Assembly: GCA_963925035.1 (NCBI GenBank)
Contig: CAWUSK010000032.1
Location: 1 to 56,181 of the forward strand
Origin: UBA4466 sp963925035
GTDB taxonomy: Bacteria; Bacteroidota; Bacteroidia; Flavobacteriales_D; Crocinitomicaceae
Reading direction: 5' to 3'
DNA length: 56,181 bases
Below are positions 18,501-24,776 of this stretch, piece after piece. Under the pieces are notes generated by a model. That model saw only the letters and a program-made list of their open reading frames with translations. It was not told the origin of the DNA and ran no database searches. The translations under genes and the position numbers were made by a program. Position 1 is the stretch's first letter, and each line of letters begins with the position of its first letter.

Positions 18501-18671
18501 ATTTTAAAGAAATCGGAAACAGTCATTATTGATTACAAGACCGGGATTCCAAATCAAAAAGATCAGAAGCAAGTAAACACCTACAAACAAGTTTTAGAGG
18601 AGATGGGATATCCAAAAGTGATATGTTACTTGTTTTATTCGTCCATTAATGAACTGCGACTTGTCTCATGA
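15546..18671 (+). CDS. RecB/AddA-like UvrD-family helicase-nuclease
   Basis: 1041 residues, for double-strand break processing. Helicase motifs: I YNASAGSGKT (13-22), II LLDEFQDT (~396), III VGDPKQSIYRFKNG (~425), IV-like LDDNWRSSPTIVNF (~478), V VMTIHKAKGLEFPVVILP (~735), VI NLTYVAMTRPVERLYIL (~805). A C-terminal PD-(D/E)xK nuclease follows (TLRPDKIIL then VIIDYKTG, with Q and Y further on). A stop codon lies directly before 15546 and the next ATG falls after Walker A, so the start must be TTG at 15546 or GTG at 15552. The AddB-type partner usual beside such genes is not in the window. Confidence 0.9.
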   Translation: MRVETEEKSLKIYNASAGSGKTYHLVKEYVKLLIAEVHSKSFSNIIAMTFTNKAALEMKERIIKALDEISSPLLFSNNTAILVEGIAADLKLPKAEIEKRCGLVLANILHQYEDFHVMTIDKFNLRLIRSFSRDLDLSNDFEVVMDEVEVIEKIVDDLLNQLGAENNSNLNKLLLKYAESKVDEGESWNFRRKLVEFGKVLRVERNATKVKHLMEMDFSIERFGSVIAQRKAIDAQFTKHTTELLKIVNDSNLDQTSLPGKSRTMDGILKLMHAKKIELDDTFLSKSMLSSLDAPLNKNHIYPEVVKLKIKETADFYQAQIQEYAVVSLYLQNFFNMALLQYMAKALDDIKKEEQIILISEFNSLISNLIQNENAPFIYERLGTKFKHFLLDEFQDTSHLQWLNLVPLVHESLGYAHKNLIVGDPKQSIYRFKNGVAEQFVELPRIYNPEQIPEIAEKSNLFNQMGETLTLDDNWRSSPTIVNFNNSFFEELKSKLSTNSISFYNSIKQNPKSTVNGKIVIQSKETKKANFDLLPKIIEWIEECKADGFNLGDICLLGGTNKDCNNWALGLTDAGYKVVSADSLLIDSNIKVQLTIAYLNWRFKPSNESSKKQFAELFFRQRMDSYDDYKIFIEEKTSKKGKNYRVFNEKSFIENYFKNYITFFFKYESIYDLVQGFYRIMQFNELENSYLHHLADVVYDFELKKGPHLAGFLEEYTRKKGNIAVQIPLSDDAVQVMTIHKAKGLEFPVVILPSLNFTLDVKSEFLVEIEDFIVYKKPTKNEVLEPLREIYQLEYDQVVTDRVNLTYVAMTRPVERLYILNEFEKSRFGALFHETLKELAIGAENENEILIEISSGKKEVSVSESDRSHLFHPKHLTETLWFPDIALQDNEELMHSSYLSSEMQFGLQFHLLISRIEKKEDIQSCINAAIQEGEVDIKNDSELTKKLTELFDSTDYTSLFINKIDVINEQAILIDSTTTLRPDKIILKKSETVIIDYKTGIPNQKDQKQVNTYKQVLEEMGYPKVICYLFYSSINELRLVS

Positions 18672-18697
18672 TTCAACCTGATTGTATTTGATATATA

Positions 18698-18996
18698 GCG
18701 AAATACCTCATTGTACGTTTTTTAATTTTATTTTCAGATTTTGGTTTTGGCCAGCAGCCATCCTATTTTAGGTTTGCAGAAAAAGAATTAGAGGGAATTG
18801 ACGTTTATAATGTCATTCAGGACAAAGAGCTAAACTATTACTTTGCGACTGACCAAGTAATTATCATGCATGACGGTTACACATTTAATAAAATTGAATC
18901 TGATGTCCGGCGGCTGAGTCTTTCATTTTGTAATAAATGCAGAAGGCGCTATTTATTGTCACGATTTAAATAAGCAAATATTTCAAATAAAGAAGG
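18698..18996 (+). pseudogene. Remnant of a beta-propeller sensor protein, N-terminus
   Basis: From 18698 a frame reads (A)KYLIVRFLILFS, a signal peptide whose first codon is GCG instead of ATG, then GFGQQPSYFRFAEKELEGIDVYNVIQDKELNYYFATDQ and HDGYTFNKIE. These are the opening and first blade of the two-component-regulator propeller (Reg_prop) sensors common in Bacteroidota. After about 18905 the frame shifts: from 18918 it continues VFHFVINAEGAIYCHDLNKQIFQIK before a TAG. The rest of the gene (kinase or LytTR part) is absent. Lost start codon plus frameshift plus truncation make it a dead fragment. Confidence 0.7.
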
Positions 18997-19060
18997 CCTA
19001 GACAAACTACATCAATACGATTTTGAAATCTCTACGTATCAATGAAGTAAAACGATCATA

Positions 19061-19294
19061 GTTCCTGATTTGTGACCTGAACACTTTGATGTTCATATGG
19101 CAATAGCTGAAAATTATATCAATGGGCAGTTCTGCACAGTTTTGTTAAATGAAGAAACGGGGAAAGTAGCTTTGCTTTGTTCAATAATCAAGGCAAGTGA
19201 GTTGAAGATTTGTCTTGATAAATTCGGACAAAAGTTAGAGGAGGTAAACTATTTGACCCTTGATTTTAACCCCAAAAAAGGCTACTCGTATTGA
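19061..19294 (+). pseudogene. Remnant of an ISL3/ISAon1-like transposase
   Basis: One frame reads VPDL-stop-PEHFDVHMAIAENYINGQFCTVLLNEETGKV, then KASELKICLDKFGQKLEEVNYLTLDF. This resembles the catalytic start of Bacteroidota ISL3/ISAon1-type transposases (PDHLxLHLAIDExxxNGxFYTVLTN ... VTLD): the first DDE aspartate region, then the ~60-residue spacing to the second LD. Here the first aspartate appears as Ala (AIAE) and a TGA lies upstream. The open part from ATG 19097 encodes 65 residues but runs out into the terminator hairpin, so a functional protein is unlikely. Family assignment is from memory of sequence style. Confidence 0.5.
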
Positions 19295-19306
19295 GTAGCC
19301 TTTTTC
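19274..19306. terminator. Bidirectional rho-independent terminator
   Basis: GGCTACTC (19280-19287), loop GTATT, GAGTAGCC (19293-19300), flanked by A6 on the left and T5 on the right, so it works on both strands. On the minus strand it closes the M43 protease gene, 15 nt after its stop codon. Confidence 0.9.
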
Positions 19307-19320
19307 TGTTTTGAGCTATT

Positions 19321-22300
19321 TTACTTACTCAATATCACTCTTATATTCTCTACTCCTGAAGCATGTTTTACACGAATGGTATACACACCACTTTCAAAGT
19401 TCATCAAATAGATATCTTTCTCAATTTGATCTGAATTTCTGTTGTAGACTAATTGACCTATTTGGTTATAAACAGCAACAGAGTTCAATATATAACCATC
19501 ACTGTTCAACGTAAACGCACCATTCGATGGGTTAGGGTAAACACTTATAGCATTTCCGTTTGCTTCATCAATTGATAGACAACCATCAACAACAATATTT
19601 GAAGTCTGTGAATTCGAGCATCCACTGCCATCCGTATACGTATATGTTATTGTTTTATTACCTGTACCAGCTGTTGTTGGATTAAATATACCACTTGAAA
19701 CACCTACTCCGCTATATGTTCCTCCGGCAGGTGCACCGCCCGTCAAAGTGATAGGGGAATTGTAAATACAAATTCCTGAAAGCGCTCCAAACGTTACCGT
19801 TGGCAGCGGATTCACCGTAACCAAAATCGGTGATGAAGTTGCTGAACATCCAACATTCCCAGCAGTTACTGTGTATGAATTCGCAGTCGTCACTGTTATT
19901 GATTGTGTTGTTGCTCCATTAGACCATAAGTTATTCGAAGTTGCAGATGAAGTTAAAACAATATTACTACCTGAACAAAATGTAGTTGCTCCACCAGCAC
20001 TAATTGCTGGATTTGGAGGAGTTGTAGTTACATCAACAGTTATCATATTTGAATTTATGGAAGTACAAGATCCATTATTTGCAGTAACGGAGTAATTCCC
20101 TGAATTAGTAACAGTAATAGATGATGTTGTAGCCCCATTTGACCAAAAGTTTCCAGAACTAGTTGATGAAGTTAACACAACACTTCCCCCTGAACAGAAT
20201 GAAATTGGCCCTCCTGCACTCGCTGTTGGTGCAGCTGGCAATGAATTAACCGTTACCACTGTTGCTGATGAAGGCGCTGAAGTGCACGTTCCATTGTTCG
20301 TAGTTACAGTATAACTGTTACCCGCAGAAACTGCAATCGATTGTGTTGTTGCACCATTTGACCAAACGTTTCCTGAAGAAGCAGAAGAGGTTAAAACAAC
20401 ACTACCTCCAGCACAGAATGTCGTTAATCCTCCAGCACTAATTGAAGGTGCTGATGGAGGAGCTGTAATCGTTAAACTTTGAGAAGAAACATCACCACCG
20501 TTAACGGTTAACGTGACTGTTTTCGTTCCTCCAGTAGAATAGACGATATCATGCGGTCCAACCCCAGTTGCAGTTGCAGGAATCGCACCTGATCCAAAAT
20601 TCCAATTCCATGAAGTAGCTGCTGTAGAAGCATCTGTGAAAGTCACGGTTTGTGCAATACAGGAAGCGGCAGATGAAGAATTAAAATTAGATGACGCAAC
20701 TGCAGTGACCCCCGTAATATTTACATTATCAATAAATAGCCTGTTACCATAACCTGCCAGATTTCTAAATGCAACTAAAACTGAACTCTCCCCAACGTAA
20801 CTAGTCAGATCTATCGTTTCACCTCTCCACTGCGCTGCAGTTGGCGTGAATGTTGAAGTTGTTGCAGTTCTGGTTGCTAATACCGTATTCGATTTTGAAT
20901 ATACTGTTGAAAATGTAGCTCCACAATCTGTCGACACAAGTACCTCAAGTCCGTCAAAATTCGACGCATCGTAAGGAGCATAAGCCACATCAAAAGTAAT
21001 CTGAGAAGAACTCATTCCTAATGTACTAAACTTCGTTATTTGAAATTCATCATTTGTTCCATCATTAATGTTGTAATTATCGAACATAAAAGAATTTCCT
21101 GCCGTTGGAGCAAGACCAGCAGCTGTGGTTCTCACCCAAGTGCCAGAACCATTGGTGTTAATAATAACCCAACCAGCCGGAGTTCCAGCTGTTGTAAATC
21201 CTTCATTAATTGGTAAGTTAACAGTTGTGCCACTATTAACTGTGATATAAGTTGTTTTAGCCTGTGTATAATCAAGACCATTTCCTGAACTTGTAATAAC
21301 TAAAGTTGCATTATGATTTCCAACCGTATTGTAGGTAACTGTAGGATTAACTGCATTTGAAGTTGAAGGAGTTCCACCAGGGAAAGACCAAGAATAATTT
21401 GAAATTCCTGAGGTTGTATTCGGAGTATACGTGATAGTAGTTCCCGAGCACAATGTTGTTTGATTTGCCGCAAAATCAATTGAACATAGAGATACACCAG
21501 GAAGTACACCTACATTTTGTAGATTTGTTGTCGTCCAAATATTACTTCTACCACCAGTGTTGCTGACAATAGCAGTCCTCATTTTATCCACTTGACCTTG
21601 AGTAAACATTTTTGAGCAATAGGAGTAATCCATGTAATTTTCAACGTTATCAATCATCGGACCTCCCCAGTATGCATCATCAGAATTACATGTGTTTGCA
21701 GACAATGTGCATGAACTTGAACCTTTCGTGTTAGGGGTATCTTGGACTCCATCATCAATATTACAATTAGTAGCATCTCCAGGAGAGTTTCCACCACCCC
21801 AAACGTGAGGTAAATTTAACCAATGTCCAACTTCATGAGTCAAAGTACGACTTCTACCAGCGTTACTAGTTCCTATCGCTCCAGTATAATTTTCTAAAAC
21901 AAATATTCCATTATAATACATATTGGTTGCACTAGCTGTAGAACCACCATTTGGTAAAAAAGTATATCCAGCAGCACCACCAATACTGTTAGCCACATAA
22001 ATATTCAAATACTTATTGTGTGGCCAAACACCTTGATAAACATCGTTTCCAGCAATAATAGCATTCACTTGGTTTTGTCCACTAGAGCCATTATTCGTTA
22101 AAGTAGATTGAGTTCTTGTGATTCCATCAAAACAAGTTCCATTGGGTGCTACTTTTGCGAATGCGAATTCAATTTCCACATCCGAAGGCATTCCAGTAAA
22201 CGCAGAAGCAACTGAATTAGCATCTGAATTCAATCTTCTGTAATCGCGATTCAAAATATCTAATGCGCTTTGAACTTGCGCGTCACTTATGTTTTCAGAA

Positions 22301-22584
22301 CCATTATTATGTAAAATATGAAAAACTACAGGAATTGTATAAATGACACCTGTTGCTTTTTCATGAACACTCGGAGAGTAGAATTCTTGAAGTGGTGCAT
22401 CATTATGCGTGTTAATTGTTGCAAATCGTGCTGGATCATTCAGCTGCATTTGTTGAGTTCGAATATGCTGACTGCATTTTTCGACTTCATCGGACGAATT
22501 TGATTGTTTTAATGTTGCATTAGTTTGTCCAAATAGAGCACCACCAATCAACACGAAAAAAACTTGTAAGAGTTTTAGTTTCAT
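19321..22584 (-). CDS. M43-family zinc metalloprotease with type A T9SS sorting domain
   Basis: 1087-residue exported protease. The ATG at 22584 gives the signal MKLKLLQVFFVLIGGALFGQ. The upstream extension begins with TTG and is not needed. Catalytic domain ~60-345: zinc site LTHEVGHWLNLPHVWGG (HExxHxxxxxH near residue 250) and Met-turn region NVENYMDYSYC near 315, as in pappalysin/cytophagalysin. Then a PKD domain (TPNTTSGISNYSWSFPGG), a jelly-roll-like segment with cleaved-adhesin features (LPINEGFTTAGTPAGW), a second PKD, three ~73-residue repeats, and a ~80-residue C-terminal sorting domain (VYPNPSNGAFTL ... GVYTIRVKHASG). The sorting domain directs secretion and cell-surface anchoring by the PorSS/T9SS. 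Confidence 0.92.
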   Translation of the reverse strand: MKLKLLQVFFVLIGGALFGQTNATLKQSNSSDEVEKCSQHIRTQQMQLNDPARFATINTHNDAPLQEFYSPSVHEKATGVIYTIPVVFHILHNNGSENISDAQVQSALDILNRDYRRLNSDANSVASAFTGMPSDVEIEFAFAKVAPNGTCFDGITRTQSTLTNNGSSGQNQVNAIIAGNDVYQGVWPHNKYLNIYVANSIGGAAGYTFLPNGGSTASATNMYYNGIFVLENYTGAIGTSNAGRSRTLTHEVGHWLNLPHVWGGGNSPGDATNCNIDDGVQDTPNTKGSSSCTLSANTCNSDDAYWGGPMIDNVENYMDYSYCSKMFTQGQVDKMRTAIVSNTGGRSNIWTTTNLQNVGVLPGVSLCSIDFAANQTTLCSGTTITYTPNTTSGISNYSWSFPGGTPSTSNAVNPTVTYNTVGNHNATLVITSSGNGLDYTQAKTTYITVNSGTTVNLPINEGFTTAGTPAGWVIINTNGSGTWVRTTAAGLAPTAGNSFMFDNYNINDGTNDEFQITKFSTLGMSSSQITFDVAYAPYDASNFDGLEVLVSTDCGATFSTVYSKSNTVLATRTATTSTFTPTAAQWRGETIDLTSYVGESSVLVAFRNLAGYGNRLFIDNVNITGVTAVASSNFNSSSAASCIAQTVTFTDASTAATSWNWNFGSGAIPATATGVGPHDIVYSTGGTKTVTLTVNGGDVSSQSLTITAPPSAPSISAGGLTTFCAGGSVVLTSSASSGNVWSNGATTQSIAVSAGNSYTVTTNNGTCTSAPSSATVVTVNSLPAAPTASAGGPISFCSGGSVVLTSSTSSGNFWSNGATTSSITVTNSGNYSVTANNGSCTSINSNMITVDVTTTPPNPAISAGGATTFCSGSNIVLTSSATSNNLWSNGATTQSITVTTANSYTVTAGNVGCSATSSPILVTVNPLPTVTFGALSGICIYNSPITLTGGAPAGGTYSGVGVSSGIFNPTTAGTGNKTITYTYTDGSGCSNSQTSNIVVDGCLSIDEANGNAISVYPNPSNGAFTLNSDGYILNSVAVYNQIGQLVYNRNSDQIEKDIYLMNFESGVYTIRVKHASGVENIRVILSK
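19812..20445 (-). repeat. Three coding repeats of about 219 bp
   Basis: Within the protease gene three copies of a ~73-residue unit follow each other: each has SAGG..TFC.G..VVLTSS, then WSNGATT.SI.V and SYTVT..N..C. They are spaced about 219 bp (starts near 20440, 20220, 20000 on the minus strand). These are the Ig-like/SprB-like WSNGAT repeats often found in Bacteroidota surface proteins. Confidence 0.8.
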
Positions 22585-22694
22585 AAGAGTTTTAGTTTTA
22601 TAACAGTTTAACAATAATACATAAAATTGCTAATAACTCCTAGACGAAATCCAGACTATTCTTATTTAGAATAAAATTCTACCTAATACGAATA

Positions 22695-24695
22695 TCAACC
22701 AAATAACTTATTCATTATCTCTGGGTCAACAAGCTCAGGAATTGTCACTTTTAAATTTGGTTCTATTTCCATTGCTCTTTTAATTGCAAAAATAGCACCT
22801 TCGTTTCGTGCCCAACTTCTTCTTGAAATTCCGTTGTTCACATCCCAATGGAGCATGTTTTTCAACCTTCTTTCCGCATCACTTGAACCATCCAATAACA
22901 TTCCGAATCCACCATTAATTACTTCTCCCCAGCCAACTCCGCCTCCATTGTGAATTGAAACCCAAGTTGCACCTCTGAAGCTATCGCCAATCACATTTTG
23001 AATCGCCATATCAGCTGTAAATCGAGAGCCATCATAAATGTTAGAAGTTTCTCTATAAGGTGAATCAGTTCCCGAAACATCATGATGATCTCTTCCCAAA
23101 ACAACCGAACCTATCTGTCCAGATGCAATTGCATCATTAAACGCTTTTGCTATTTTCATTCTCCCTTCTGCATCTGCATAAAGAATTCGAGCTTGCGAAC
23201 CTACCACCAGTTTGTTTTCTTGCGCTCCCTTGATCCATTGAATATTGTCAGCCATTTGCTGTTGAATTTCAATTGGACTATTTTTCATTATTTCTTCAAG
23301 AACATTGCAAGCTATGACATCTGTTTTTTCTAAATCTCTAGGGTCGCCCGAGGCACAAACCCAACGAAAAGGTCCAAATCCATAGTCAAAACACATTGGC
23401 CCCATAATATCTTGAACATACGATGGGTATCTAAATTCAATCCCATTCTCCGCCATGATATCAGCTCCAGCTCTTGATGCTTCTAGCAAAAATGCATTTC
23501 CATAATCAAAGAAATAAGTTCCCTTAGCTGTGTGCTTATTTATAGTTTCAGTATGTCGAACCAATGTTGCTTGAACTTGTTTCTTGAATTCCTCAGGATT
23601 ATTTGCCATCAACTCATTCGCTTCGTCAAAAGAAACTCCAACTGGGTAATATCCGCCGGCCCAAGGATTATGCAATGAAGTTTGATCTGAACCTAAATCG
23701 ATATGAATACCTTCAGCATCAAATTTTTCCCAAACGTCTACAATATTCCCTAAATATGCGATAGAAACTACTTCTTTATTCTCTTGAGCAATTCGAATTC
23801 TTTTAACTAATTCGTCTAAATTTTCAATAATTTCATTCACCCAACCTTGCTCATGTCTGATTTTTGTGATTTTTGGATTCACATCAGCACAAACTGTTAT
23901 ACAACCTGCAATTGATCCTGCTTTTGGTTGTGCACCGCTCATCCCACCTAATCCAGATGTTACGAAAAGTGAACCAATTGGACTTTTCTTTATTTTTCTA
24001 AAACCATTTAGTACAGTTATTGTTGTTCCATGAACAATACCTTGAGGTCCAATATACATATATGAACCTGCAGTCATTTGTCCGTATTGAGTTACTCCAA
24101 GTGCATTAAACTTTTCCCAATCATCCGGTTGAGAGTAATTTGGAATCATCATTCCATTTGTAACCACAACTCGAGGTGCATCTTTATGCGAAGGGAATAT
24201 CCCCATCGGATGCCCTGAATACATCACCAATGTTTGCTCATCTGACATTTCAGCGAGGTATTTCATTGTCAATCGGTACTGTATCCAATTCTGAAAAACA
24301 GCACCGTTTCCTCCATAAGTTATCAATTCGTGTGGATGTTGAGCAACCGCATAATCCAAATTATTCTGAATCATCAGCATGATCGCTTTTGCTTGCTCAC
24401 ATTTTCCAGGATATTCTGAAATGGGTCTTGCGTACATTGAGTAATCAGGGCGATAACGTAACATATAAATTCGTCCGAGTGTATTTAACTCATTCAAAAA
24501 TTCTGTTGCTAATTGATTGTGCTGTTCTTTTGGGAAATACCTTAAGGCATTCTGAATTGCTAATTTTCGCTCTTCATCAGACAATATTTGTTTTCTCTTT
24601 GGGGCATGATTGATTCCTTTTTCAATCTTTCTATTAGCCGGTATTTCGGAAGGTATACCTTCTAAAATCTGATCTTTAAACGTATTGCTATTCAT
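22695..24695 (-). CDS. hutU: Urocanate hydratase
   Basis: Converts urocanate to imidazolonepropionate in histidine degradation, using bound NAD. 666 residues, the long form seen in Bacteroidota rather than the ~555-residue form of proteobacteria. Recognisable segments are YGGNGAVFQNWIQYRLTMKYL, MYSGHPMGIFPSHKDAPRVVVTNGMMIPNYS, TSGLGGMSGAQPKAG (NAD-binding loop), DQTSLHNPWAGGYYP, and the active-site stretch FDYGFGPFRWVCASGDP with the conserved Cys. No other hut gene is nearby. A terminator separates it from the upstream gene and a possible -7 box TAGTTTTG is at 24712-24719. Confidence 0.96.
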   Translation of the reverse strand: MNSNTFKDQILEGIPSEIPANRKIEKGINHAPKRKQILSDEERKLAIQNALRYFPKEQHNQLATEFLNELNTLGRIYMLRYRPDYSMYARPISEYPGKCEQAKAIMLMIQNNLDYAVAQHPHELITYGGNGAVFQNWIQYRLTMKYLAEMSDEQTLVMYSGHPMGIFPSHKDAPRVVVTNGMMIPNYSQPDDWEKFNALGVTQYGQMTAGSYMYIGPQGIVHGTTITVLNGFRKIKKSPIGSLFVTSGLGGMSGAQPKAGSIAGCITVCADVNPKITKIRHEQGWVNEIIENLDELVKRIRIAQENKEVVSIAYLGNIVDVWEKFDAEGIHIDLGSDQTSLHNPWAGGYYPVGVSFDEANELMANNPEEFKKQVQATLVRHTETINKHTAKGTYFFDYGNAFLLEASRAGADIMAENGIEFRYPSYVQDIMGPMCFDYGFGPFRWVCASGDPRDLEKTDVIACNVLEEIMKNSPIEIQQQMADNIQWIKGAQENKLVVGSQARILYADAEGRMKIAKAFNDAIASGQIGSVVLGRDHHDVSGTDSPYRETSNIYDGSRFTADMAIQNVIGDSFRGATWVSIHNGGGVGWGEVINGGFGMLLDGSSDAERRLKNMLHWDVNNGISRRSWARNEGAIFAIKRAMEIEPNLKVTIPELVDPEIMNKLFG

Positions 24696-24711
24696 TACAA
24701 AAGAATTTTAA

Positions 24712-24719
24712 CAAAACTA
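24712..24719 (-). promoter_or_regulatory. Possible -7 box of hutU
   Basis: TAGTTTTG matches TAnnTTTG on the minus strand, 17 nt before the hutU ATG. No TTG lies at the right distance; the nearest CAA on the plus strand leaves a 26-nt gap. The box lies downstream of the preceding gene's terminator, where a hutU promoter is needed. Confidence 0.35.
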
Positions 24720-24723
24720 AAAA

Positions 24724-24756
24724 GAAAAAGCGCTTTACCGAATGACAAAGCGCTTT
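24724..24756 (-). terminator. Rho-independent terminator of the glycine-rich T9SS gene
   Basis: The palindrome AAAGCGCTTT occurs twice (24727-24736 and 24747-24756) with a 10-nt loop between. On the minus strand the stem is followed by a T-rich run (TTTTTCTTTTT), 20 nt after the stop codon of the gene ending at 24777. Confidence 0.85.
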
Positions 24757-24776
24757 AAATTTATTGAATAAGGTGA

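Noticed and set aside
19812..20445. Possible CRISPR array from regular ~219-bp spacing
   Set aside because: The repeats are coding, imperfect and much too long; they are Ig-like protein repeats.
22657..22673. Hairpin TATTCT/AGAATA upstream of the M43 protease gene, considered as hutU terminator
   Set aside because: Six A/T-rich pairs only and no T tract on the minus strand.
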